This document shows positions 13,723 through 20,152 of a stretch of 20,216 bases of DNA, in pieces. The notes beneath the pieces were generated by a model, which saw only the letters and a program-made list of their open reading frames with translations, did no database searches and was not told where the DNA came from. Within the stretch, counting starts at the first letter, position 1; each line of letters opens with the position of its first letter. The position numbers and the translations under genes were made by a program. Source of the DNA: an uncultured Oxalobacteraceae bacterium (GTDB lineage: Bacteria > Pseudomonadota > Gammaproteobacteria > Burkholderiales > Burkholderiaceae); the NCBI GenBank assembly GCA_946479255.1, contig CAMLFK010000065.1:1-20216 (forward strand), in the 5' to 3' direction.

Positions 13723-14943
13723 ATGCAGCTCGCCGAACCAGGAACCGCACCAGTCCCCGACCCCCTCCAAGCCGACAGTCCTGTCGCGCCCGTGCTGGCG
13801 CCGCCGCCAGACCCCGCCGATCCAACGGCCACTCCCACCAATCCCGGCTTGCGTATTCCGGTACACGTCAACGCGCGCGGCCTGTCGCTGGGAATCATCG
13901 CCACGGTCGCCTTCGTCTGGGCGCTGCAATGGTCGCAAAAATTCATGGTGCCGCTTCTGCTTGGCATCTTCCTCGCTTATACCCTGAATCCGCTGGTGCT
14001 GTGGCTCGAACGCATCTACATCAAGCGCGCCATCGGTGCCACGCTCGTCACCGTGGCCATGCTGGTGCTGATGGCCGGGGTGGCCGACCGGGTGCATAAC
14101 CAGTTCTTCAACATCATCGACGAGCTGCCGCGCATCACCCAAAAAGTGACGCGGGTGCTGAGCAATGCCGGTGATGGCCAGCCCAGCACCATCGCCCAGG
14201 TGCAAGCGGCCGCGGCCCAGATCGAGCAGGCCACGTCGTCGGTCGGCGGCGACGCTAAACGGCGCCGCGCCCAGACACCGGCGGCGGGCAGCAGCATCCG
14301 TGTCATGGACTGGGTGCTGGCCGGATCGATGGGGCTGATGAGCTTCGCCACCCAGGCCACCATGGTGGTGTTCCTGGTGTTTTTCCTGCTGCTGGCCGGG
14401 GACACGTTCAAGCGCAAGCTGGTCAAATTGACCGGGCCTTCTCTCAGCCGCAAGAAAGTCACCGTGCACATCCTGGACGACATCAACACCTCGATCCAGA
14501 ACTATATGTTCATGCTGCTGGTGACCAATCTGCTGCTGTCCTTGCTGATGTGGGTGGCCTTGCGCGCGATCGGCCTGGAAAATGCCGGCGCCTGGGCGGT
14601 TTTTGCCGGCCTGATGCACGTCATTCCGTATTTTGGTCCGCTGCTGATCACCGTCGCCACCGGCCTGGCGGCCTTCATGCAATTCGAGTCCCTGCGCATG
14701 GTGCTGCTGGTGACCGGTTCATCGCTGGCCATCGCCACCCTGGTCGGTACCGTGATCGCCACCTGGATGACAGGGCGGATCGCCAAGATGAACCCGACCG
14801 CCGTGTTCGTCAGCCTGCTGTTCTGGGGCTGGCTGTGGGGCATGTGGGGCTTGCTGCTCGGCGTGCCGGTGGTGGTGATCATCAAGGTCGTGGCCGAGCG
14901 CGTGGAAGGCATGGAAGTGCTGGCGGAATTGCTGGGAGAGTAG
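13723..14943 (+). CDS. AI-2E-family (PerM/TqsA-type) transporter (406 aa)
   Basis: ATG 13723 has a weak AAGAGA ribosome site. The first 45 residues are a Pro/Ala-rich cytoplasmic extension (GTAPVPDPLQADSPVAPVLAPPPDPADPTATPTNPG), longer than in most family members. Then come two or three transmembrane helices (about 50-110), a periplasmic or cytoplasmic helical domain (about 115-190), and a C-terminal block of about five helices (about 200-390) with the family-typical region NLLLSLLMWVALRAIGLENAGAWAVFAGLMHVIPYFGPLL. The P-x-x-G-P motif is the AI-2E family hallmark. The family exports or exchanges small molecules including quorum signals and sodium/proton; the substrate here cannot be told. It converges on the BrkB-like gene, with 26 nt between stop codons. 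Confidence 0.9.
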   Translation: MQLAEPGTAPVPDPLQADSPVAPVLAPPPDPADPTATPTNPGLRIPVHVNARGLSLGIIATVAFVWALQWSQKFMVPLLLGIFLAYTLNPLVLWLERIYIKRAIGATLVTVAMLVLMAGVADRVHNQFFNIIDELPRITQKVTRVLSNAGDGQPSTIAQVQAAAAQIEQATSSVGGDAKRRRAQTPAAGSSIRVMDWVLAGSMGLMSFATQATMVVFLVFFLLLAGDTFKRKLVKLTGPSLSRKKVTVHILDDINTSIQNYMFMLLVTNLLLSLLMWVALRAIGLENAGAWAVFAGLMHVIPYFGPLLITVATGLAAFMQFESLRMVLLVTGSSLAIATLVGTVIATWMTGRIAKMNPTAVFVSLLFWGWLWGMWGLLLGVPVVVIIKVVAERVEGMEVLAELLGE

Positions 14944-14969
14944 CTCCCGGCAATGCACCGGCAACTCAG

Positions 14970-15890
14970 TCAGCGAATCTTCGACACCTTGGTGTTGCCG
15001 GTTTCCTCATCCGGCTTATTCTTCAAGCTGCCCAGCTGCAGCGCATACTGGCGGGCGAATTCGGCGCCGAAGAAAAAGATCTGCGCCGAGTAGTACACCC
15101 ACAGCAGCAGGGCAATCATGGAGCCGGCCGCGCCGAAGCTGCTGGCCACGCCGCTGTTACCGATGTACAGGCCGATCAGGAACTTCCCCAAGGTGAACAT
15201 GATGGCGGTGCCGACGGCGCCGATAATCACGTCATGCCAGGACAGTTTGATGCGCGGCAGTAGCTTATAGATGACGGCGAACAGGGTGGCGATCACGAAG
15301 AAGCTGATGGCCCACGCGATCCACGAGAGGATCACGGCCGCATCTTTCCACAGACCGCCCAGGAAATTCTCGACCACCGCCAGCGCCGCGCTGACCACCA
15401 GCGACACCATCAGCAGGAAGGCGAGTACCAGCACCAGGCCGAATGACAGCAGGCGGGTACGGACGGTCTCCCACCAGCCCGCATCCTTGGGCGCCGGCAC
15501 GTTCCAGATTTCGTCCAGGCTATCTTTGAGTTCGGCAAAGGCCGTGGTCGCGCCGACCAGCAGCAGGGCGGTGGCGATCACCGTGGCCCAGAAGCCGCTT
15601 TCTTTATGCTGCGCACCGGCCAGGACCAGGTTGATGGCTTCGGCGCCTTGCTTGCCGACCAGGCCCTGCAGCTCGTCCAGCAAGCGGCCCTGGGCCGCCT
15701 CGGCGCCATAGAAGAAGCCGGCGATGGCGATCACCAGCACCAGGATGGGGGCGATGGAAAACAGGGTGTAGAAGGCCAGTGCCGCGCCCTTGCTGGCGGC
15801 GCGGTGCGCCAGCCACTCGGTGGCGGCGCATTTCATGACCGTGACCAGCCGCGTGGTAAACGGCTGCCATTTCTCTTCGTTTCCAAGCAT
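14970..15890 (-). CDS. YihY/BrkB-family integral membrane protein (306 aa)
   Basis: ATG 15890 (MLGNEEKWQPF) was chosen; AGGA lies only about 4 nt upstream and the frame stays open further upstream, but only as the opposite reading of the tnpB end. It has about six transmembrane helices with the family signature ASKGAALAFYTLFSIAPILVLVIAIAGFFYG at residues 34-64 and PRIKLSWHDVIIGAVGTAIMFTLGKFLIGLYIG later. The family was once called ribonuclease BN in error; the true role is unknown. The first codon lies 11 nt from the tnpB stop codon on the same strand, so the native promoter region has been replaced or pushed away by the mobile element. Confidence 0.88.
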   Translation of the reverse strand: MLGNEEKWQPFTTRLVTVMKCAATEWLAHRAASKGAALAFYTLFSIAPILVLVIAIAGFFYGAEAAQGRLLDELQGLVGKQGAEAINLVLAGAQHKESGFWATVIATALLLVGATTAFAELKDSLDEIWNVPAPKDAGWWETVRTRLLSFGLVLVLAFLLMVSLVVSAALAVVENFLGGLWKDAAVILSWIAWAISFFVIATLFAVIYKLLPRIKLSWHDVIIGAVGTAIMFTLGKFLIGLYIGNSGVASSFGAAGSMIALLLWVYYSAQIFFFGAEFARQYALQLGSLKNKPDEETGNTKVSKIR

Positions 15891-15901
15891 ACGTCCTGCT
15901 A

Positions 15902-16050
15902 TCAAAAACGTGCGTAAATGTGCACACTGTTCTCTTCCTGCCCCGAGCCGTCTTGCAGACCGTTCTCGTACCTGACAGGCGTGACTTTCCCGCCTCCCGC
16001 CGGCAATACACCGGCAAGAGTGACCGGCGTTGCCGCAGGTCTCGCCACGG
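15902..16050 (-). ncRNA. Candidate omega RNA scaffold region overlapping the tnpB 3' end
   Basis: In TnpB systems the guide scaffold overlaps the 3' end of tnpB and the right end of the element. Here the last ~150 nt are rich in GC repeats and ends in a small hairpin with T5. The limits are a guess from family knowledge; no structure was computed. The guide would come from the sequence just beyond, which is the start of the BrkB-like gene. Confidence 0.25.
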
Positions 16051-17254
16051 GTAGCGCAGAATGCACCGCAGGCGCGGCGCAGGTTGCGAGCCTTTGTAAA
16101 TTGACTGCCGCGTTCACATCGCGGTCGTGGTGTGTGCCGCATGCGGCGCAGCTCCAGGTACGCTCGGACAAGGTAAGGCCCGCATATCGTTCACCGCATG
16201 CCGAGCAAAGCTTGCTTGATGGATACCAACGATCGGCAAACATTAGCTTGGTGCCGTAGCGCAGCGCCTTGTACGTGAGCTGGCGGCGCACCTCGTAAAA
16301 GCCGACATCGGAGATGGCCCTGGCCAGCCGTCCATTGGCCAGCATGCCCCGCACATTCAGGTCCTCGATCACGACCGCTTGGTTTTCGCGGCAGAGTTGG
16401 GTCGTCAGTTTGTGCGTAAAGTCGGCGCGCACGTTGGCAATGCGCGCATGCAGGCGTGCGATTGCACGATTTCCCCTGTTCGTGTTGGCCGACACTGGCA
16501 GTCGCGTGCCCTTCGGCATACCACCATTGAAGCCGGCGGCGATCTTGGCAGACTCCCGCTTGCGCGACTGGCGGCGTGAACGGATGCGTAGCCGCCGCAG
16601 CGCCGCTTTCAATGGGCGTGGCGCATTGATTTTCTCGCCGCTGGACAGCGTGGCCGCGGACGAGAGGCCAAGGTCGACACCAGTGATGCCGTCGGCGTTG
16701 CGTGACAGATACGCCACCTCGTCGGGTACTTCAACCTGAAGCGACAGGAACCAATGGGCCGCCCGCCGGCATACGCTCGCGCCGATGATGCGGCCGGGCC
16801 AACGCAATATTTCGCTCAGGTCGACGCGTCCCACTTTCGGCAAGACCACGACCATGCCTTCCACGCGAAGTTTGTCATTGGCAACGTAAAAGCTGTCACG
16901 GCAGCGCCCCTTTTTCTTGAACACCGGCGGATGCGCCGGAATGCCGTCGCGTAGCGCTGAGAAATAGCGATTCCATGCCTTGGCCAGGTTGGCGAAAGGC
17001 TGTGCATGAGCATCGCGGTGAACGGTGCGCAGCCACGGCTGTCCGTCGGCATCAAGCCAGTCCGGATGCTTGTATTTCAGCGCATTGAACTGCTTCTTCA
17101 GCTTCATCGCCTGGGGGCGCTGCCCGGCAGCCGTTTGCTGCTGCCATTCGGCCAGCGCCCAATTCCAGACTCGCCGCGCCGTCCCGGCTGCGCGCGCGAA
17201 GTATGCGCACTGCTCACTGTTGGCTTCTAGCCAAATGCGGTGGGCGAGCAGCAT
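15902..17254 (-). CDS. tnpB: TnpB, RNA-guided endonuclease of an IS200/IS605-type element (450 aa)
   Basis: ATG 17254 (MLLAHRIWLEANSEQ) matches the usual family start; an in-frame ATG at 17287 would add 11 residues. The N-terminal OrfB/helix-turn-helix region is followed by a RuvC-like nuclease split into three: D194 (GVDLGLSS), E298 (VVIEDLNVRGML) and D379 (HDRDVNAAVNL). A zinc finger is intact (C350, C353, C369, C372: CSACG...CAACG). No frameshift or stop interrupts it, so it looks active. No tnpA (Y1 transposase) is visible nearby, so it is a solo tnpB. The C-terminal GGGKVTPVRYENG...GQEENSVHI block is often part of the element's right end and of the guide RNA (omega RNA) scaffold. TnpB cuts DNA matched by that RNA, helping element retention. 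Confidence 0.92.
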   Translation of the reverse strand: MLLAHRIWLEANSEQCAYFARAAGTARRVWNWALAEWQQQTAAGQRPQAMKLKKQFNALKYKHPDWLDADGQPWLRTVHRDAHAQPFANLAKAWNRYFSALRDGIPAHPPVFKKKGRCRDSFYVANDKLRVEGMVVVLPKVGRVDLSEILRWPGRIIGASVCRRAAHWFLSLQVEVPDEVAYLSRNADGITGVDLGLSSAATLSSGEKINAPRPLKAALRRLRIRSRRQSRKRESAKIAAGFNGGMPKGTRLPVSANTNRGNRAIARLHARIANVRADFTHKLTTQLCRENQAVVIEDLNVRGMLANGRLARAISDVGFYEVRRQLTYKALRYGTKLMFADRWYPSSKLCSACGERYAGLTLSERTWSCAACGTHHDRDVNAAVNLQRLATCAAPAVHSALPVARPAATPVTLAGVLPAGGGKVTPVRYENGLQDGSGQEENSVHIYARF

Positions 17255-17378
17255 GTCGAGATTTCCCCGGCTGGTTGAGAATCGCATGATTAACTACTCA
17301 CTTTTAGACATTGTTACGCACGATAAGTTCAACCAGCGACATACTCCCCCAGTACGGTGGCTCGCCCACAGGGGGATG

Positions 17379-17399
17379 GGCCGGAAAGCGCGTCCGGCC
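17379..17399. terminator. GC-rich hairpin downstream of the OmpA barrel gene
   Basis: GGCCGGA (17379-17385) and TCCGGCC (17393-17399) form a perfect 7-bp stem with a 7-nt loop, 47 nt after the stop codon at 17446 (minus strand). There is no T-run. It may be a weak terminator or a part of the adjoining mobile element. Confidence 0.35.
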
Positions 17400-17445
17400 A
17401 GGCCAGGCGCACGCATTGCTGCCCCGCATTGCTACCTTTACTGCG

Positions 17446-18474
17446 CTATTCCACGCGGCGCTCCACGGTGATCTGCTCGACCTCGACGCGGCGGTTCGGC
17501 TCGAGACACTTGATCAGCTCGGCGCGCTTGCGGTTGTTGCAGGTGACCACGGGGGTCGCTTCGCCCTTGCCATAGGCTTTGAGCCGCTCCGGCGCGATGC
17601 CCTTGCCGGTCAGGTAGTCGCGCACGGCGTTGGCGCGCTCCTCGGACAGTTTCAGGTTGTACGCGTCCGAGCCAAGCCGGTCGGCATAGCCGGTGATGTC
17701 GACATCGGTAATGCTGGGGGCCGCCGTCAGCGCCGCGGCGATCTCGTCCAGACGCGGTTGCGGCATGGTGAGCGTGGCGCTGTTGAAGGCAAACAGCTCG
17801 GTGGCCGACAGCGTGACTTTCTCGAAACGCGCCGGCGGTGGTGGCGGCGGCGGTGGAGGTGGTGGTGGCGTGACCGCGGCCGGAGGCGGCTCCACCGGGC
17901 GCGGCGGCGGCGGCGGCGCCATTGGCGGGCTCAGGGCGTAGTTCAGGCCGACCGTCAGGTATTTGTTGGTACTGTGGCTAAAGCCGAAACGGGCCTCGTC
18001 GCGCAGATTGGCGCGCACCGCGCGCAGGTCGGCCTGCATCGACCAGCGCTTGGTCAAGTCGAGCTGAAAGCCGATGCCGGCGTTGACGTAGGGCGCCCCC
18101 CGGCTGATCCGGCCCAGCGGCGTGATGAACCTGTCGTGCAGGGCGCCGGCACCGGCCAGCAGGAAAGGGCGGAAGCGCTGACGCGACATCATCAGCAGGG
18201 CGTCCGCGCCCAGCAGGCTCTGGCGGAGGTCGGCCGCGCCCTGATCGGCGCGCGCATGGGTCAGGCCCATCTGCACGTCCCACATCGGATGCAGCGGTTT
18301 GCCTACCTTGATGCCAACGCCCCATTCGGTCTGGTCGATCCCGTACTTGTCATCGGGACGGAAGCCGTTGACGCTGGGCTGGACATACCAGGAGGGATTG
18401 ATGTTCTGGGCCATCGATGAAACTGAGCAACATAGGAACGCCATCGAGACAACTATCTTCTTCGTATTATTCAC
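17446..18474 (-). CDS. OmpA-type outer-membrane porin with polyproline hinge (342 aa)
   Basis: The start is taken as GTG 18474: GGGAG lies 6 nt upstream and the product then begins with a clean signal peptide (NNTKKIVVSMAFLCCSVSSMAQ). ATG 18507, 11 codons earlier, has no ribosome site. Residues about 25-185 are an 8-strand OmpA-like beta barrel (ending YLTVGLNYAL). About 188-220 is a polyproline hinge with runs of up to 12 prolines. About 225-335 is the OmpA peptidoglycan-binding domain (FNSATLTMPQPRLDEI, GYADRLGSDAYNLKLSEERANAVRDYL, NRRVEVEQ), with a cysteine pair (CNNRKRAELIKC) as in classical OmpA. It sits downstream of the collagen-like lipoprotein on the same strand, with a structured 264-bp spacer between. 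Confidence 0.9.
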   Translation of the reverse strand: MNNTKKIVVSMAFLCCSVSSMAQNINPSWYVQPSVNGFRPDDKYGIDQTEWGVGIKVGKPLHPMWDVQMGLTHARADQGAADLRQSLLGADALLMMSRQRFRPFLLAGAGALHDRFITPLGRISRGAPYVNAGIGFQLDLTKRWSMQADLRAVRANLRDEARFGFSHSTNKYLTVGLNYALSPPMAPPPPPRPVEPPPAAVTPPPPPPPPPPPPARFEKVTLSATELFAFNSATLTMPQPRLDEIAAALTAAPSITDVDITGYADRLGSDAYNLKLSEERANAVRDYLTGKGIAPERLKAYGKGEATPVVTCNNRKRAELIKCLEPNRRVEVEQITVERRVE

Positions 18475-18644
18475 AGGGAACTCCCAATTGTTAATGAGTG
18501 TGGACATCGCTTGCATGGCTTGCAGGGATGTTCGACTAAGGATCACGGTTGGGAGTTCAGCAGTTCTGCACGCTCTGCCGCTCATCTGTGCTTGCCGTCC
18601 GATTGTTACAACGAACGGTGATGTGAGCGTGCCTTTACAGCTTA

Positions 18645-18687
18645 AATTGCTCTTCGCGCCGGGCGTGGACCGCCGCAAAGAGCAATT
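18645..18687 (-). repeat. Long inverted repeat in the OmpA gene upstream region
   Basis: AATTGCTCTT (18645-18654) and AAGAGCAATT (18678-18687) pair perfectly over 10 bp, and after one mismatch three more G-C pairs follow (18656-18658 with 18674-18676). It stands 50-90 nt after the collagen-like gene and about 170 nt before the OmpA start. It may be an attenuator/terminator between the two genes or an operator. Confidence 0.5.
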
Positions 18688-18738
18688 GTTGATACACAAT
18701 GTTGCATTTTTTGTTACTCTTTCGGGCAAGACTGTGGT

Positions 18739-19008
18739 CTACTTGGCGGGCTCTGGAACGACCAGCACGGTTTCGCCTGGCTTGCCTGGCTCGCCGGTTT
18801 CGCCTTTCTGGCCGGGTTCGCCCGGGGCGCCGGCTGGTCCTGCCGGGCCCGGTACTGGCACCGGCACCGCAACGGTCGATGGGGCCGGGGCCGCGGTCGG
18901 TACTTCGACGGTCGGGGTCACCACGGTTGGCGGTGGGTTAACGGTGGTCTTTTCGCATGCGGTCAGGCTGGCGATGGCCAGTGCTGCTGCCAGGATAGTG
19001 GTTTTCAT
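18739..19008 (-). CDS. Small collagen-like lipoprotein (89 aa)
   Basis: AAGGA precedes ATG 19008. A lipoprotein signal ends in SLTAC (Cys 18). A Pro/Val/Thr-rich stalk (about 22-52) leads to nine uninterrupted Gly-X-Y triplets (GPA GPA GAP GEP GQK GET GEP GKP GET), followed by VLVVPEPAK. Gly-X-Y repeats with Pro at X or Y and Lys/Glu pairs (GQK-GET, GKP-GET) are what bacterial collagen-like triple helices use. So this is probably a trimeric, lipid-anchored envelope stalk (inference). Nine triplets is short for a stable triple helix. It has palindrome promoter C and lies upstream of the OmpA barrel gene on the same strand. Confidence 0.82.
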   Translation of the reverse strand: MKTTILAAALAIASLTACEKTTVNPPPTVVTPTVEVPTAAPAPSTVAVPVPVPGPAGPAGAPGEPGQKGETGEPGKPGETVLVVPEPAK

Positions 19009-19091
19009 GGTGTTTTCCTTCTAAGTATTTGTCGGAGCCTGGGACGGACATCAGGCAAACCGTCCTCGCGAGAAATCGCGCAGACCGGGCC

Positions 19092-19133
19092 AGAGTAATC
19101 GTCAATACCTTGGCTCTCCGTACGGGAACGCAC
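19092..19133 (-). promoter_or_regulatory. Palindrome-controlled promoter C (collagen-like lipoprotein)
   Basis: Palindrome GTACG-GGAA-CGCAC (19120-19133), 22 nt, then TACTCT (19092-19097, minus strand) followed by GG. The 20 nt before and through the -10 (GGTATTGACGATTACTCTGG) match promoter D at 17 positions. The predicted transcript start is near 19085, 76 nt before ATG 19008. Confidence 0.65.
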
Positions 19134-19339
19134 ACTGCAGAGGCTGCCGACGCGGCGGCGGCCATGGATTTAATGACTAGTGGCAGTTAGTTGCTGGAAA
19201 TGTTCGATGGCGCACAGACCAGTTGATCTAGCGCAGGCATTCTGGACGCCAGTTGTACGGAACCGACGTGTTGTCAGGCTGTCAAACGAGGACATGCGGT
19301 GACCGAACTAGTGGCTATCTCTTTCATGGAGTATTCAAC
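19134..19339. other. Spacer between divergent genes, no gene seen
   Basis: The 331-bp divergent interval 19009-19339 holds promoter C on its left side. In the remaining 206 bp I see no ORF with a ribosome site and no clear promoter; a degenerate GTACG-GAAC-CGACG at 19255-19268 recalls the palindrome but lacks its right half. Confidence 0.5.
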
Positions 19340-19960
19340 ATGCAAGCAACGACAAATCAGAACAACAATTCCGCACAGAACGAAGTGACCGGAAAACACA
19401 ACTCGACCAACTCCTCGCTGATCGAGCGCGTCGCCCCTCAGCCTGCGGAACGCGCCCCCATTTCGATGGCGCCGATCGAGCGTGTGCGTTCCACTTCGGC
19501 AACCCAGCGCCGTATCGAAAACATGCAGAAGCTGATTGGTGAATTGTCGACGCACGAAATGCTTGCCGATGAAATCGCGTGGTTCCTCAAGTTCTCGCCA
19601 TCGGGCGCCCGTAAATACATTCGCGACCTGCGCGAAGCCGGCGTGATCGAACTGGCCCGTTACATCGAGGGTACCGCCACCTACCTCGGCAAGGCGGTGT
19701 ACCAGATTTCGCCCGACCCTGAACGGGTCAAAGCCTTCCTGGCCGCCATTGTGCAGCCAAAGCGCGAAGGCGCGGCGCCCCGCAAGGAACGTCCAGGCCT
19801 GCGCGAGCAGAGCATGGCAGGCACCGGCCGGCATTTCCATATCCTGGCTGACGACACCCATTACGCCATCCGCGTCAACCGCAGCCCGGTCACCCGTGAC
19901 CCACTGGTCGCTGCGCTGTTTGGCGCCGCGCCAGCCAGCAACAAAGAAAACAATAGCTGA
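19340..19960 (+). CDS. Putative winged-helix DNA-binding protein (206 aa)
   Basis: ATG 19340 is preceded by GGAG at about 9 nt; the longer open frame has no such site. The first 55 residues are polar and low in structure (QATTNQNNNSAQNEVTGKHNSTNSS). Residues about 58-125 look like a winged helix: RRIENMQKLIGELSTHEMLADEIAWFLKFSPSGARKYIRDLREAGVIEL as helices and ATYLGKAVYQIS as the wing. After a basic linker (KREGAAPRKERPGLREQ) comes a compact C-terminal motif (GRHFHILADDTHYAIRVNRSPVTRDPLVAALFG). I do not recognise a named family for the C-terminal motif. A transcription regulator or DNA-organising protein is inferred. It stands alone and is followed by hairpins at 19995-20015 and 20034-20059. 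Confidence 0.75.
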   Translation: MQATTNQNNNSAQNEVTGKHNSTNSSLIERVAPQPAERAPISMAPIERVRSTSATQRRIENMQKLIGELSTHEMLADEIAWFLKFSPSGARKYIRDLREAGVIELARYIEGTATYLGKAVYQISPDPERVKAFLAAIVQPKREGAAPRKERPGLREQSMAGTGRHFHILADDTHYAIRVNRSPVTRDPLVAALFGAAPASNKENNS

Positions 19961-20033
19961 TGCTAAAGGCCTGAGGCCGGGGCTGTAAGGTATTCCCGGT
20001 GAACCACCCACCGGGCGCATGATAGTAGTTCGA

Positions 20034-20059
20034 ACAAGGCCGGCTTAGACCGGCCTTGT
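20034..20059. terminator. Hairpin downstream of the winged-helix gene
   Basis: ACAAGGCCGG (20034-20043) and CCGGCCTTGT (20050-20059) form a perfect 10-bp stem with a 6-nt loop, 74 nt after the stop codon at 19960. No T-run follows, so it is a probable but unproven transcript end. A smaller stem CCCGGT/ACCGGG is at 19995-20015. Confidence 0.5.
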
Positions 20060-20152
20060 GGCGTTGCGCGCCAGGCGGGCGCGGCAGTATGCCAGACTGA
20101 TGATGCGAGGTCAGCAATTGAAATGTCGTCAACTGTCCCCAAGTTGATGTCT

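Larger units (their letters stand above)
15900..17375 (-). mobile_element. Solo-tnpB insertion (IS200/IS605-like), ends approximate
   Basis: The unit is tnpB plus short flanks. A nested hairpin at 17346-17375 (CCCCC/GGGGG enclosing GTGG/CCAC) lies upstream of the gene as a candidate left-end structure. At the other end GTGTGC/GCACGT-type pairing (15908-15927) overlaps the last codons of tnpB, followed by TTTT. IS200/IS605 elements make no target duplication and have no terminal inverted repeats, so the ends cannot be fixed from one copy. Confidence 0.5.

Noticed and set aside
12910..14682. Long open frame on the minus strand across the BON and AI-2E genes
   Set aside because: It crosses a strong terminator and two well-supported genes on the other strand; composition is that of an antisense frame.
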